Positions 1-9,886 are shown, counted from the first letter of the stretch. The stretch: DNA of 64,000 bases from Terriglobia bacterium (GCA_020073265.1 JAIQFN010000035.1:39977-103976); one strand, 5' to 3'. A program made the numbers and translations. Notes: generated by a model not told the origin, from the letters alone.

Positions 1-1
1 C

Positions 2-457
2 CGGAAACTTTACTCGCGACAGCGCTACGGCCAGCCGGTCTACGCCGGGACCTTCATCCGCAAGCGGCAGATCGTCCTGGACCGCGAACTGCAGCGCCGG
101 CCGAAAGAATTGGCGCGCATTCTGGTGCACGAGCTGTTTCATTTCGTCTGGGTGCGGTTAGGAAATCCGGTTCGACGTTCGTACCACGCTGTACTGCTGC
201 GCGAATGGAAGCAGCATGCGCGCGGGGAGCTGGGTTGGTCGGCGGAGTTGCGGAAAGCGCGTCTGCCCCGTCATCTGAGGTCTGACGCCAGCCGGGCGAA
301 ATGGCGCGACTATGCCTGCGAGAGTTTTTGCGACTCGGCCGCCTGGCTCTATTCCGGCGTCCTCCGTCACCAGGAGTTCACGCTCGCCGAGCGCCACCGC
401 CAGCGCCGCGCCGCCTGGTTTCGCCAGACCTTTGGAAAGGCCGGAATACCGATATAA
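2..457 (+). CDS. HExxH putative zinc-binding protein, 5' end cut by window edge
   Basis: The frame is open from base 2 and stops at TAA 455-457, so the N-terminus lies outside the window. The visible 151 residues contain an HELFH motif (HExxH zinc-protease type) encoded near base 128 and, about 70 residues later, a CESFCD segment that could supply a further ligand. The rest is rich in Arg and Trp with no signal peptide or membrane segment visible. An internal ATG at 110 starts after the beginning of the conserved part and is unlikely to be the true start. The stop overlaps the next ATG by one base, suggesting co-transcription. A metallopeptidase or SprT-like role is inference from the motif only. 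Confidence 0.6.
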   Translation, partial: RKLYSRQRYGQPVYAGTFIRKRQIVLDRELQRRPKELARILVHELFHFVWVRLGNPVRRSYHAVLLREWKQHARGELGWSAELRKARLPRHLRSDASRAKWRDYACESFCDSAAWLYSGVLRHQEFTLAERHRQRRAAWFRQTFGKAGIPI

Positions 458-1077
458 TGAATCAGGAGATGCCTGTGCCTAAGACAGTCTCACCCGCGGC
501 CCTCGCGGCTTTCTTGGCTGCCGTCGTCCTGTCGCTGGCTTGTACGCACGAGGCCACTGTCAAAGCCGCCGTGAAGGCCGACAAGGATCGCAAAGCGGCC
601 CCCAACTTCACGCTGGCCGACGTCAATGGACAGAAGGTCCAGCTTTCAGACTACAAAGGCAAGGTGGTGCTGCTGGACTTCTGGGCCACCTGGTGCGGCC
701 CCTGCAAGGTTGAGATTCCCTGGTTCATGGAATTCGAGCAGACCTACAAGAACAAAGGCTTTGCGGTGCTGGGAGTCTCCATGGACGACGACGGCTGGAC
801 GGTGGTCAAGCCCTATCTCCAGCAGCTCAAGGTGAATTACCGGATCGTGCTGGGCAACGACAAGGTGGGCGAGCTGTACGGCGGCGTCGACTCGCTGCCT
901 ACCACGTTCTTAATCGACCGCCAGGGCAAGATCGCTGCAACGCACGTCGGTCTCGCGGGAGGAAAGGATGACTTCAAGAATGAGATCGTCAATCTGCTCG
1001 GGCCTGCCGAGGCGCCCCACGCCGGTCTTCTTCCTCCTTCTCGCGGCGCCCTGGCTTTCTTCACTCGCGCAAACTAA
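457..1077 (+). CDS. TlpA/ResA-like thioredoxin-fold lipoprotein
   Basis: A 206-residue protein with a Lys/Pro N-terminus, a hydrophobic stretch and a lipobox (LSLAC, Cys29), so it is probably a membrane-anchored lipoprotein facing the periplasm. The thioredoxin-like fold follows, with WCGPC at residues 79-83 and the cis-proline loop SLPTTFLID about 80 residues later. This family reduces or exchanges periplasmic disulfides, for example in cytochrome c maturation. I chose the ATG at 457, which overlaps the previous stop; the longer frame from 301 lies inside the upstream gene. The 3' end overlaps the next gene, which carries a DsbD-alpha type domain, so the two probably form a reductant/partner pair. 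Confidence 0.85.
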   Translation: MNQEMPVPKTVSPAALAAFLAAVVLSLACTHEATVKAAVKADKDRKAAPNFTLADVNGQKVQLSDYKGKVVLLDFWATWCGPCKVEIPWFMEFEQTYKNKGFAVLGVSMDDDGWTVVKPYLQQLKVNYRIVLGNDKVGELYGGVDSLPTTFLIDRQGKIAATHVGLAGGKDDFKNEIVNLLGPAEAPHAGLLPPSRGALAFFTRAN

Positions 1078-1477
1078 CGGAGTACTCAACATCGCGCCGC
1101 CTGAACGGTTGACCATCAAGCGCGGCGGCACGGCGGAGTTGAAGCTCAAGGCAGCTTTACAGCCGGGCTTCCACGTCAACAGCAATTCGCCCAACGATGA
1201 ATTTCTCATTCCGTTGAAACTCACCTGGGCCAAGGAGCCGATCGAGGCCGAGCAGGTCGTCTTTCCGAAGCCGCAGTTGGAGAAATATGATTTTTCCCAG
1301 AACCCGGTATCGGTATTCAGTGGGAACTTCGAAATCGTGACGCGTTTCAAGGCGCCGGTCTCGGCCCGGCCCGGTCTAGTTGTCATGACGGGCAAGCTTC
1401 GCTACCAGGCCTGTAACAACAAGGAGTGTCTGCAGCCGCGCAACCTCGACCTGCGCTTCACCGCGGACATCCAGTAG
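980..1477 (+). CDS. Stand-alone DsbD N-terminal (alpha) domain protein
   Basis: About 165 residues with an N-terminal signal peptide (hydrophobic FFLLLAAPWLSSLAQ) followed by an immunoglobulin-like domain resembling the periplasmic DsbD-alpha domain (disulfide bond corrector family). The hallmark is a late RYQACNNKECLQP segment, giving a Cys-x4-Cys pair where E. coli DsbD-alpha has its active cysteines. The membrane and gamma domains of full DsbD are missing. The start overlaps the tlpA-like gene by about 100 bases; ATG at 968 is an alternative start. Likely role: accepting or passing electrons in the periplasm with the upstream thioredoxin-like lipoprotein (inference from context). Confidence 0.75.
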   Translation: MRSSICSGLPRRPTPVFFLLLAAPWLSSLAQTNGVLNIAPPERLTIKRGGTAELKLKAALQPGFHVNSNSPNDEFLIPLKLTWAKEPIEAEQVVFPKPQLEKYDFSQNPVSVFSGNFEIVTRFKAPVSARPGLVVMTGKLRYQACNNKECLQPRNLDLRFTADIQ

Positions 1478-1480
1478 CGA

Positions 1481-2119
1481 TCACTCCGGCAGCAGGAACG
1501 ATTTCAACACGAATCCGAGCATCTGCTGCACCTGTTCCGGCTTGAAATCGGCGGGAAACCCTAGCCGCTCGGCCAGGAAACGATCGCGCAGCATCCCTTC
1601 CAGCATCCCCATCAGGGCCGAGCGAATCGCATGCACATTCAGTTCGGGGCGCAGCATGTGCTTGGCGCTCATCTCGTTCAGCACGCCATCCGCCAGCCGC
1701 ACGAAGCTGAGGAACCCTTCGGTGAGCGCCACCATCTGGCCTTCCCTCCGAATCCTACGACCCTCAAGCAGCATCAGAAGCTTCAATTCCGGATCCCGAT
1801 CGAGCGACTGCAGCACGCATCCCGACATGATTTGCAGCTTTTCGAGCGGCGATGCTACGTCTTGAATTGCGGCTCGAGATTGCTCGGTGATTTGGGTCCA
1901 GCCTTCGATAAAGATGGCCTCCAGCAGACCGGCCTTGCTTCCGAAGTGCTTCATGAGTTGCGATTCGCTGGTGCCCGCCTGGCGAGCGATGGCCGAAGTG
2001 CTGGTGTGCTCGAATCCGCGATTCGCGAAAAGCGTCTTGCCGACCCGGAGGATGCGCTGGTGAGTGGAACCCGGCCCGGTGCGTGAGGGGTCGGTTGAGG
2101 GTACTGCCGACATCGACAC
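1481..2119 (-). CDS. TetR/AcrR family transcriptional regulator
   Basis: A 212-residue protein with a classic TetR N-terminal helix-turn-helix: RILRVGKTLFANRGFEHTST, then SAIARQAGTSESQLMKHFGSK at about residues 42-62. The C-terminal ligand domain is helical and unassigned. The gene is divergent from the secreted protein gene at 2271, and a 16-bp imperfect palindrome lies between them, which could be its operator. It ends 3 bases after the convergent DsbD-like gene. The ligand cannot be inferred. Two ATGs six bases apart (2119, 2113) are both possible starts. Confidence 0.9.
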   Translation of the reverse strand: MSMSAVPSTDPSRTGPGSTHQRILRVGKTLFANRGFEHTSTSAIARQAGTSESQLMKHFGSKAGLLEAIFIEGWTQITEQSRAAIQDVASPLEKLQIMSGCVLQSLDRDPELKLLMLLEGRRIRREGQMVALTEGFLSFVRLADGVLNEMSAKHMLRPELNVHAIRSALMGMLEGMLRDRFLAERLGFPADFKPEQVQQMLGFVLKSFLLPE

Positions 2120-2140
2120 AGTATAGCACAGGGCATCTGC

Positions 2141-2156
2141 ATAGTAGCGCTGCTAT
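2141..2156. promoter_or_regulatory. Candidate TetR operator palindrome
   Basis: ATAGTAGCGCTGCTAT is a 16-bp inverted repeat with 7 of 8 pairs matched. It sits 22 bases upstream of the tetR-like start and upstream of the divergent gene. Position and symmetry fit a TetR autoregulatory operator; this is inference only. Confidence 0.35.
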
Positions 2157-2270
2157 TCCGTAACTCTAGATAAGCACCACCGTAACAAGGTGCTCGGCTT
2201 CGGCAGCGCCGCTTCGCCGTTGACAGCAGCCGGGCTTGAATGTAGGATCGGAGTCGGCTGGTTCATTCCT

Positions 2271-3230
2271 GTGAACGCTTTGGTTACATTAACCGCTGCG
2301 GCGCTGATGGCCGTCGCGCCCGCTTTTTGCCAGAGCTGGAGTCCTCCGCGCGCGCCGGACGGCCACCCGGACCTCCAAGGCATCTGGACCAACTCCACTC
2401 TGACGCCGCTGGAACGCCCCGCCGAGTTTGAAGGCAAACCGGTTCTGTCAGAAGCGGAAGCCGCAGTCTATGAAAAGCGACTCCTAGAGCAGGGCAATCG
2501 CGACCGACGCGACGGAGGCGCGGAGGCTGACGTTGGCCGCGCGTACAACGAGCTTTTCTTCGAACGCGGCGACCAACTGGCGCGCATCGACAACACCATT
2601 CGCACCGCGCTGATCGTGGACCCGCCGGACGGGCGAGTCCCCGCGCTGACGCCGGAAGCGCAGAAGCGATTGCAAGCCGCCCGCAACCAGGCGCGTTTGC
2701 ATCCCGCCGACGGCCCGGAGAACCGGTCCCTGCAGGAGCGCTGTCTTTTCTGGGGGACGACGGGGCCGCCCATGCTGCCCGGTCCCTACAACAACACCTA
2801 TCAGATCTACCAGACGCGCGGCTACGTGATGATTCTCAGCGAGATGATCCACGAGGCGCGCATCGTTCCGTTGGACGGGCGTCCGCACGCCGCGGACGCG
2901 ATCCGCAAATGGACCGGCGATGCGATCGGCCATTGGGAAGGCGACACGCTGGTGGTGGACTCAACCAACTTCACCGGCAAGACGGGTTTCCGCGGATCGG
3001 ACGAGCATCTGCACGTGATCAAGCGCTTCACGCGCACCGGCCCCAACACGATTCTCTATCGCTTCACCATCGACGACCCGACTACGTTCAGCAAGCCCTG
3101 GACCGCCGAGCTCCCGCTCCGCGCGACCGCGGGGCCGATCTACGAGTACGCCTGTCACGAGGGGAACTACGCGCTGGTGGATATCCTGACAGGCGCGCGC
3201 GCCGACGAAGCTAAGAAACCCGCGAAGTAG
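2271..3230 (+). CDS. Secreted protein of unknown function (acidobacterial PDGHPDLQGIWTN family)
   Basis: From GTG at 2271 the protein is 319 residues, starting with a signal peptide (ALVTLTAAALMAVAPAFCQ) and then the motif PDGHPDLQGIWTN, which I know as the opening of a large family of uncharacterised secreted proteins in Acidobacteria and related soil bacteria. A second conserved part follows (GHWEGDTLVVDSTNF). The open frame extends upstream to GTG 2190, but a signal peptide starting at 2271 makes more sense. There are no catalytic motifs I can name. It is divergent from the TetR gene, which may control it. Confidence 0.7.
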   Translation: MNALVTLTAAALMAVAPAFCQSWSPPRAPDGHPDLQGIWTNSTLTPLERPAEFEGKPVLSEAEAAVYEKRLLEQGNRDRRDGGAEADVGRAYNELFFERGDQLARIDNTIRTALIVDPPDGRVPALTPEAQKRLQAARNQARLHPADGPENRSLQERCLFWGTTGPPMLPGPYNNTYQIYQTRGYVMILSEMIHEARIVPLDGRPHAADAIRKWTGDAIGHWEGDTLVVDSTNFTGKTGFRGSDEHLHVIKRFTRTGPNTILYRFTIDDPTTFSKPWTAELPLRATAGPIYEYACHEGNYALVDILTGARADEAKKPAK

Positions 3231-3299
3231 AGGAAGTCGCGAGACCGCGTCCACACCGGAGGCGGCATCAGTTCCCGGCGTCCGTCCATAATAAAAGCG

Positions 3300-5570
3300 A
3301 TGAATATCCGCAAGGAAGATGTTCTGGAGTACCATTCCGCCGCGCCTGCCGGAAAAATTTCGATCACGCCGACCAAGCCGTGTCACACGCAACGCGATCT
3401 CAGCCTGGCCTACACGCCGGGCGTGGCGATCCCATGTCTGGAAATTGAGCGCGAGCCCGCTCTGGCTTACCGCTATACGGCCAAGGGCAATCTGGTCGGG
3501 GTGGTGACCAACGGCACGTCGGTGCTGGGCTTGGGAAACATCGGGCCGCTGGCGGGCAAGCCGGTGATGGAGGGCAAGGGCGTCTTGTTCAAGCGCTTCG
3601 CCGACATCGATGTGTTCGATCTGGAACTGGACGCCAGCGATCCTCAGGATTTGATTCGCGCCTGCCAGATGCTGGAGCCGACCTTCGGCGCCATCAATCT
3701 CGAGGACGTCAAGGCGCCGGACTGCTTCGTGGTGGAAGAAGAGCTGCGCCGAACCATGCGCATTCCCGTGTTTCACGACGATCAGCATGGAACGGCGATC
3801 ATCGTCGGAGCGGCCTTGCTGAACGCGCTGATCCTGGTGCATAAGAACATCGCTGACGTGATCGCGGTGTGTAATGGCGCGGGCGCCGCGTCGCTGGCCT
3901 GCGCCGAACACGCCATCCAGCTCGGAATGAAGCGCGAGAACATCATCATGTGCGACATCGAGGGCGTGGTGTATGAGGGGCGCACGGCCGAAATGAATCC
4001 CTACAAGGCGCGCTTCGCTCGAAAGACCTCCATGCGAACCTTGGCGGACGCCATGCCCGGGGCCGACGTTTTCATCGGGCTCTCAGTAGGGAACTGCGTG
4101 ACGCCCGAGATGCTGCTGTCGATGGCCGCGCGTCCGATCGTGTTCGCGCTGGCCAATCCCGACCCCGAGGTTCCCTACGACGTGGTGGTCAAGACGCGCC
4201 CGGACGCCATCGTGGCCACCGGCCGCTCGGATTTCCCGAACCAGGTGAATAATCTGCTGGGCTTTCCGTTCATCTTTCGCGGCGCGCTGGATGTTCGCGC
4301 CACCACCATCAATGACGCGATGAAAATGGCGGCCACCCACGCGCTGGCCGAACTGGCGCGCGAGGAAGTGCCGGATTCGGTCAGCCGCTCGTATGGCATG
4401 CAGCGCCTGGAGTTCGGGCCGCAATACATCATTCCCAAGCCATTCGACCCGCGCGTTTTGATCCGCGAGTCTTCCGCGGTGGCCAAAGCCGCCATGGACA
4501 CCGGAGTAGCGCAGGAACACGTGGATCTGGACGAATACCGCGAGCAACTGGAGCGCCGCTTGAGCAAGGTGCACGGCGTGATGCGGATCATGATTCACAA
4601 GGCGCAGCAGCAACCCAAGCGCGTGGTGTTCCCGGAAGGCGAGGAGAACAAGATCCTTCGCGCGGCTCAGATTCTGATCGACGAGCAGGTGGCGCTGCCG
4701 ATTCTGCTGGGCCGGGAAACGATTATCCGCGAGCGCATGGCCAATCTTCGTATCACGCTTGATTCGGCCGTGATCGTCGATCCCGCCCGTTCGCCGCGGC
4801 TCGGCCAGTACGCCGAAGAGCTGTACCGCCTGCGGCAGCGCAAAGGCATCACCCGCAGCGAAGCCGATGAGCTGATTCTCAGCCGCAACTATTTCGGCTC
4901 CATCATGGTTTCGATGGGCGATGCGGACGCGCTGGTGGGCGGCATCAGCATGCACTATCCCGAGACGATCCGTCCGGGGCTGGAGGTGATCCCGCTGCGC
5001 GCGGGGCTGCGCCGAGTCTCGGGCCTGTACCTGATGATCACGCAGCAGGGCATCTACTTCTTCGCCGACGCGACCGTGAACATCGATCCCAGCGCCGAAG
5101 ACCTGGCCGAGATCGCGATCTCGGCGGCGGAAACAGCCGAGCGCTTCAACGTCAAGCCGCGCGTGGCGCTGCTTTCGTTCTCGAATTTCGGCAGCACGCG
5201 CCATCCGCTGGCCGACAAGGTCCGCCGCGCGGTGGCGTTGATCAAGCAGCGCGCGCCGGCCTTGATGGTGGACGGCGAAATGCAAGTCGACACGGCGATC
5301 GCGCCCGAGATCATCGAACAGACTTACCCATTCAGCTCGCTCAAAGGCGGCGCCAACGTGCTGATCTTTCCGAATCTCGAAGCCGGCAACGTGGCCTACA
5401 AGCTGCTGGCGAAGCTGGGCGGCGCCGAAGCGGTGGGTCCGATTTTGATGGGACTTTCAAAGCCCGTGCACGTGTTGCAGCGCGGAGCCGAAGTCAACGA
5501 AATCGTGAACGTGGCCGCCATCGCGGTGGTGGATGCGCAGGAGGCCGAGCGGCGGGCGATCGCCGGCTAG
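3300..5570 (+). CDS. maeB: NADP-dependent malic enzyme with C-terminal phosphotransacetylase-like domain
   Basis: A 756-residue protein, the usual length for MaeB-type enzymes that convert malate to pyruvate and CO2 with NADP. The N-terminal half carries malic enzyme motifs: [29 protein letters not shown], the catalytic-region [10 protein letters not shown], and the nucleotide-binding [15 protein letters not shown]. From about residue 430 a phosphate acetyl/butyryl transferase-like domain follows ([33 protein letters not shown]), generally regarded as regulatory rather than catalytic in this family. Start ATG 3300. It stands alone; its 3' end overlaps the convergent gene's stop by four bases. 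Confidence 0.95.
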   Translation: MNIRKEDVLEYHSAAPAGKISITPTKPCHTQRDLSLAYTPGVAIPCLEIEREPALAYRYTAKGNLVGVVTNGTSVLGLGNIGPLAGKPVMEGKGVLFKRFADIDVFDLELDASDPQDLIRACQMLEPTFGAINLEDVKAPDCFVVEEELRRTMRIPVFHDDQHGTAIIVGAALLNALILVHKNIADVIAVCNGAGAASLACAEHAIQLGMKRENIIMCDIEGVVYEGRTAEMNPYKARFARKTSMRTLADAMPGADVFIGLSVGNCVTPEMLLSMAARPIVFALANPDPEVPYDVVVKTRPDAIVATGRSDFPNQVNNLLGFPFIFRGALDVRATTINDAMKMAATHALAELAREEVPDSVSRSYGMQRLEFGPQYIIPKPFDPRVLIRESSAVAKAAMDTGVAQEHVDLDEYREQLERRLSKVHGVMRIMIHKAQQQPKRVVFPEGEENKILRAAQILIDEQVALPILLGRETIIRERMANLRITLDSAVIVDPARSPRLGQYAEELYRLRQRKGITRSEADELILSRNYFGSIMVSMGDADALVGGISMHYPETIRPGLEVIPLRAGLRRVSGLYLMITQQGIYFFADATVNIDPSAEDLAEIAISAAETAERFNVKPRVALLSFSNFGSTRHPLADKVRRAVALIKQRAPALMVDGEMQVDTAIAPEIIEQTYPFSSLKGGANVLIFPNLEAGNVAYKLLAKLGGAEAVGPILMGLSKPVHVLQRGAEVNEIVNVAAIAVVDAQEAERRAIAG

Positions 5571-6559
5571 TAGGCAAGATTCGCGCCGAAATCCGGAGTG
5601 CTGCCGGCGTTTATCTGGTTGGCCCAGTCCTGTAGCCTGCCCCGGTCCATCTTCCAGAACGACCGGCATAGCTCGAAAAATTCCAACACCGCCTGACGGT
5701 CGCCGGCTTCCAGCAGATCCTTGGCGAGCGACATGTTGGGACCGAAGGAATTCAGTTGTGGCGATCCGGAGGTCTTGCCGGCCGCGAGCAAATGCGACCG
5801 CGCCTGGTCCTTGTCGCCGCGTCGCAGGGCGACCTGGCCGAGCACCATGTTGCCGAAGAAGATCGCGTTGCCGTAGTTGCAATTCTTCGGGTCGTTGGCG
5901 GATTGGAGCAGCTCTTGCGCGTAGGATGCGGCATTGTCCAGAGCCCCGGCCTTCACCGCCTGCTTCGCTACGGAAGCAAGCAGGTTGTAGCGGCTGGCGC
6001 CGGTGAGCACGGCCAGGTCCTGTTTTATCTGGGTGTAGGCGTCGGCCGTATCCACAGGCATGGTCGTCCGGGAATTGGATCGAAGCGCCAGGATGGGGAT
6101 GCGATACGAACGCCAGGCTGCATTCTTCGGCTCCAGGAGGATCGCGCGGTCCAGCGCTTGAACTCCTAGCGTGCGCGCGTCTGAGTACTGCACTCGGTCG
6201 CGGGCCTGCTTGAGAACCTCGTAACCCTGCACCTGAAAGCTGAAATCCCAAAGCGCGTGTCCACCCTCGGCCACGACGCCCGCCAGCGACGAGGTGCTCA
6301 GCATTTCCCGCGAATGCTGGGCGAAGCTGCTCGCAGCCTTGGACGCATCGACGCCCTCGACCGTGTTGTACGTTCCGAGCGCGGTGATGCCGAGGATGAA
6401 GGCCGCGTAGTTTTGGCCCAGGAGTTTCTGGGACTGGCGGTCTTCGGGGTGCTGCGCGACCTTGTTCTCGAGTTCCTGGATCTGATCCTGGCTCAGAATG
6501 GAGACGGACTGCGCCCAGGAACCGGCAGCGAAAGCGACTGTCAAAAGCAGCCGTCGCAT
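5567..6559 (-). CDS. Secreted helical-repeat (TPR-like) protein, unknown function
   Basis: About 330 residues starting at ATG 6559 with a signal peptide (RRLLLTVAFAAGSWAQ). The body is helical with a tetratricopeptide flavour: LENKVAQHPEDRQSQKLLGQNYAA and DKDQARSHLLAAGKTSG resemble TPR helices. There is no catalytic motif. An ATG 21 bases upstream (6580) would place extra residues before the signal peptide, so I reject it. Its start lies one base from the stop of the upstream transporter gene, so the two probably share a transcript. Function unknown; a periplasmic scaffold is plausible. Confidence 0.65.
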   Translation of the reverse strand: MRRLLLTVAFAAGSWAQSVSILSQDQIQELENKVAQHPEDRQSQKLLGQNYAAFILGITALGTYNTVEGVDASKAASSFAQHSREMLSTSSLAGVVAEGGHALWDFSFQVQGYEVLKQARDRVQYSDARTLGVQALDRAILLEPKNAAWRSYRIPILALRSNSRTTMPVDTADAYTQIKQDLAVLTGASRYNLLASVAKQAVKAGALDNAASYAQELLQSANDPKNCNYGNAIFFGNMVLGQVALRRGDKDQARSHLLAAGKTSGSPQLNSFGPNMSLAKDLLEAGDRQAVLEFFELCRSFWKMDRGRLQDWANQINAGSTPDFGANLAY

Positions 6560-6560
6560 G

Positions 6561-8174
6561 CTACACCTCGGCGGCAACACTGGCGTGATGCTTCTTCCGC
6601 AGAGGGACCTCGCGCAGGAAGAGGTTCACCGCCACCGCCACCACCATCAGAACGGATCCGATGACAAAAATATGGTGAAGTCCTGCGAGCAATGCCTCTC
6701 TGACGTTGCCGAGCAAGTGCCGTATCAGAAGCAGGTCGGCAGGTTGCATGCCCGACGCTTTGCCGAGCGAGGCCTGCCGCAGTTGCAGAGGATTGTTCAG
6801 GAGCGCCAGCACGCGTGGCGGTGTGCCCGCCGGGACGTTGCGAGCAAAGTTGGCGTGATAGTTCCGCAGCAGGATCGAGCCGTAGGTTGCGACCCCGACC
6901 GTTCCGCCAATCGACCGGAAGAATTGGCTGGAAGCGGTGGCCGATCCCATGTGAGCCGGAGGAGCCACGTTTTGCACCGCCAGCGTGTAGACCGGCATCA
7001 CCGATCCCATTCCGAGACCGGCAATGATCATGTTACGAATCACTTCCCACTGGGCCGTGTTTCCGTCCATGGCAGCCATGAGAAAAATTCCGACGGTCGC
7101 GAGCGATGCGCCTGTCAGGGCTACGATCCGGTAGCGTCCTGTCCGGCCGATGATATTTCCAGCCGTTGCGCTGGCCACGACAAATCCGAGCATCATCGGG
7201 GTCAACAGCGAACCGGACCGGGTCGCCGTGACACCCAGCACGCCCTGCATGAAAAGCGGAATGTATATGATCACGCCGAACATGCTGACACCCAGCAGAA
7301 ACACGGCCAGGGTGGCGACGGCGATGATCGGATTTTTAAAGAGCGACAGAGGAATCACCGGTTCGATGGCGCGCGTCTCGGCCAGCAGGAATGAGACCAA
7401 CATGACCGCCGCTACAACCAGCAAGGACACCACGCGCTCGGATCCCCAGCCGTAGTCGGTCACCCAGGTGAGCGCCAGCAGCAGCGGAACCAGACATCCG
7501 GCCAGCGAGAACACGCCCCACCAGTCGATCCTGCGCTGGATGCCGTGCGGACGGAAGTAGGGAAACTCCACCAGGATGGCCGTGGCCGCGATGATACCCA
7601 CCGGCAGGTTGACGTAAAAGGTCCAGCGCCAGGAGAATTGATCGGTGATCCAGCCGCCCAGCGTGGGGCCGAAGATGGACGCCAGGCCGAATACGCTGGC
7701 GAACAGCCCTTGATACTTGGCGCGCTGAGCGGGCGGGAAGATGTCGCCGATGATGGTGAACAGCAGCCCCATGGCGATGCCGGCGCCGAGTCCTTGCAAG
7801 CCGCGAAAGGCGATGAGCTGCGACATTCCGTCGCCGGGGAACCAGCGAAACTCGCCTGCGGCGCCGCAAAACGCGGAGGCCGTCACGAACAGGATGTTGC
7901 CGGTTAGGAAAAACCATTTTCGGCCGTAGATGTCGCTCAGTTTGGCGAAAATCGGGACCGCGATGGTGGAGGTCAGCAGATAAGCGGTGGTGACCCAGGG
8001 ATAGCGGTCGAAGCCGTTCAGGGACGCAATGATGCGCGGCTCCGACGTGCCTACGATGGTCTGATCGAGCGCCGCCAGCAGGAGCGTCAGCACCAGGCCG
8101 GTCAAGGTTCCAGCCAGCTGTCGCCGGGTAAGATTGTGAAGGCCGGATCGAGGTACCGCGGTTGCGGTGGACAT
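6561..8174 (-). CDS. MFS multidrug transporter, DHA2 (EmrB/QacA) family
   Basis: A 537-residue, strongly hydrophobic protein of the size of 14-helix DHA2 drug:proton antiporters. Family motifs are visible: LDQTIVGTSEPRI in helix 1, the loop KLSDIYGRKWFF (motif A), RGLQGLGAGIAMG, and GPTLGGWITDQFSWRWTFYVNLPVG (motif C and the following loop). It exports small hydrophobic compounds across the inner membrane. There is no HlyD or TolC partner next to it, unlike the second DHA2 transporter at 52.8 kb. It precedes the TPR-like secreted protein gene on the same strand. Confidence 0.92.
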   Translation of the reverse strand: MSTATAVPRSGLHNLTRRQLAGTLTGLVLTLLLAALDQTIVGTSEPRIIASLNGFDRYPWVTTAYLLTSTIAVPIFAKLSDIYGRKWFFLTGNILFVTASAFCGAAGEFRWFPGDGMSQLIAFRGLQGLGAGIAMGLLFTIIGDIFPPAQRAKYQGLFASVFGLASIFGPTLGGWITDQFSWRWTFYVNLPVGIIAATAILVEFPYFRPHGIQRRIDWWGVFSLAGCLVPLLLALTWVTDYGWGSERVVSLLVVAAVMLVSFLLAETRAIEPVIPLSLFKNPIIAVATLAVFLLGVSMFGVIIYIPLFMQGVLGVTATRSGSLLTPMMLGFVVASATAGNIIGRTGRYRIVALTGASLATVGIFLMAAMDGNTAQWEVIRNMIIAGLGMGSVMPVYTLAVQNVAPPAHMGSATASSQFFRSIGGTVGVATYGSILLRNYHANFARNVPAGTPPRVLALLNNPLQLRQASLGKASGMQPADLLLIRHLLGNVREALLAGLHHIFVIGSVLMVVAVAVNLFLREVPLRKKHHASVAAEV

Positions 8175-8411
8175 CTACCTATTTTAGACCATCGGGATCG
8201 CAGAAACCCCGGGGACCGGTCCAAGCCGGCTTCGCGCCCGTTTCCGGGTAGAAAACGCGCGGAAGCCGGCCGGATTCGCCGTGCGGTCTTTGGAAATCGC
8301 AATCCCCGTCCCGTCGGCGGTCCTTAATGTATACACCAGACCGCGCCGGACAGACAAGTCGTGCCGGGGAGGCCACTAAACCAGAAGGCCGGCTCCGCCG
8401 ATTACTTCTGC

Positions 8412-9872
8412 ATGCACAATGGGATCGGCATACCTGCAGGTGACGAGCGTCCACAGTTCGGTACGCACCAGAAGGCGCTGAAGATCAATCTGGATCCCAT
8501 GCGCTATGGGACATTTGCCGAGATCGGAGCCGGCCAGGAGGTGGCCCGCTGGTTCTTCAAAGTGGGCGGCGCGGCCGGTACGATCTCCAAATCCATATCG
8601 GCCTACGATATGACCGTCAGCGATGCGATCTATGGCCGCTCCAAGCGCTACGTTTCGCGTGAGCGCTTGCAGAGCATGCTGGATTGCGAGCACGGTCTCA
8701 ACCTGGAACGGCTGCGGGCGTCGCGAGGCGATACCACCGCGTTCTTCGCTTTCGCCGATACCGTGGCGGCGCGCAACTTTCAAGGCACCAACGAATGCCA
8801 CGGCTGGATGGGTGTGAAATACCAGGCCCACCCCCGGGACGAAGACAGCCAGATCATTATTCACGTCCGAATGCTGGACCATGAAAACGACCTGCAGCAG
8901 GAAGCGCTGGGTATCGTCGGAGTCAATCTGCTGTTCGGCGCTTTTTTCCTGCATCACCAGCCGGCGCTGATGGTTGAGTCGCTGCTCGACAACCTCAGCA
9001 CCGAGCGGCTGGAGATCGACATGATCGAGTTCTCGGGCATCGAGTTCCGGCATGTCGACAATCGCGTCATGAGCCTGAAGCTGGTGGAGCTGGGCCTGAG
9101 CGGCGCTGCGATGTTCGGGCCGTCGGGCGAAGTGCTGCAGCCTTCCGAGGTGTTGCGCAAGAAGCCGGTGCTGGTGGAGCGCGGCAGCTTCCGTCCGGTG
9201 ACCAAGGTCAACATCGACATGATCAACAGTGCCCGCGAGCGATTCGCCGCGGAGCCGGAGGTGGACGCCGGCCAGGTGGTGGAGCTCATGGAAATCACCA
9301 TGCGAAACCTGCTGTCGGAGGGCAAGCTGGATCTCAGCGATTTCCTGGCGCGGGCCGACTTGTTGGCCGCGGCCGGCAAGACCGTGCTGATCTCGGACTA
9401 TTTTGAATACTACCGTTTGGCCGGCTATCTGGCCCGCTACACCAAAGAGCCCATCGCCGTGACGATGGGCGCCGCGAGCCTGAGGGATTTGTTCAAAGAA
9501 GAATACTACGCCGGACTCGAAGGCGGAATCCTGGAGGCCTTCGGCAAGTTGTTCACCAAGGATCTGCGGATTTACGTCTATCCTCTGCGCGACCAGGCCA
9601 CTCGCAAACTGGAGACGGTGGGCGAAGTCCAGATGGACGAAGCCGTGCACAGCCTGTACCGCCACCTGGTGGCGCGCGGCCGGATCCGGCAACTGGACAA
9701 CTACAACGAAGACGTGCTGCACATCTTCTCGCGAGATGTCCTGAGGCGGATCAAGGATGGCGATGTTTCCTGGGAGGAGATGGTGCCTGCCGAGATCGCC
9801 AGGGTGATTAAGGAGCGCCATTTCTTCGGCTATCGCGAAGTCGAATCGCCGGACGAGATGCTGGCGAGGTAA
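8412..9872 (+). CDS. Conserved hypothetical protein (MRYGTFAEIGAGQEVARWFF family)
   Basis: About 486 residues from ATG 8412; the open frame starts at 8361 and another in-frame ATG at 8499 begins the first conserved block. The N-terminal block NLDPMRYGTFAEIGAGQEVARWFFKVGGAAGTI and the later DNYNEDVLHIFSRDVL belong, as I recall, to a conserved bacterial family that carries inconsistent names in databases (including nucleotidyltransferase- or TonB-related labels). I see no Walker, HxGH or other catalytic signature that supports any of these names. There is no signal peptide or membrane helix, so it is probably cytosolic. The gene stands alone, convergent with the response regulator. Confidence 0.75.
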   Translation: MHNGIGIPAGDERPQFGTHQKALKINLDPMRYGTFAEIGAGQEVARWFFKVGGAAGTISKSISAYDMTVSDAIYGRSKRYVSRERLQSMLDCEHGLNLERLRASRGDTTAFFAFADTVAARNFQGTNECHGWMGVKYQAHPRDEDSQIIIHVRMLDHENDLQQEALGIVGVNLLFGAFFLHHQPALMVESLLDNLSTERLEIDMIEFSGIEFRHVDNRVMSLKLVELGLSGAAMFGPSGEVLQPSEVLRKKPVLVERGSFRPVTKVNIDMINSARERFAAEPEVDAGQVVELMEITMRNLLSEGKLDLSDFLARADLLAAAGKTVLISDYFEYYRLAGYLARYTKEPIAVTMGAASLRDLFKEEYYAGLEGGILEAFGKLFTKDLRIYVYPLRDQATRKLETVGEVQMDEAVHSLYRHLVARGRIRQLDNYNEDVLHIFSRDVLRRIKDGDVSWEEMVPAEIARVIKERHFFGYREVESPDEMLAR

Positions 9873-9886
9873 GGCTTGAGAGGGAT

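Noticed and set aside
4083..5285. 400-codon open frame antisense to maeB
   Set aside because: Shadow frame opposite a clear enzyme gene; low-complexity His/Arg/Gln composition, no domain.
8412..9872. Naming the 486-residue protein as nicotinate-nucleotide adenylyltransferase or TonB receptor
   Set aside because: Such labels exist for relatives as I recall, but I see neither nucleotidyltransferase motifs nor a beta-barrel pattern.
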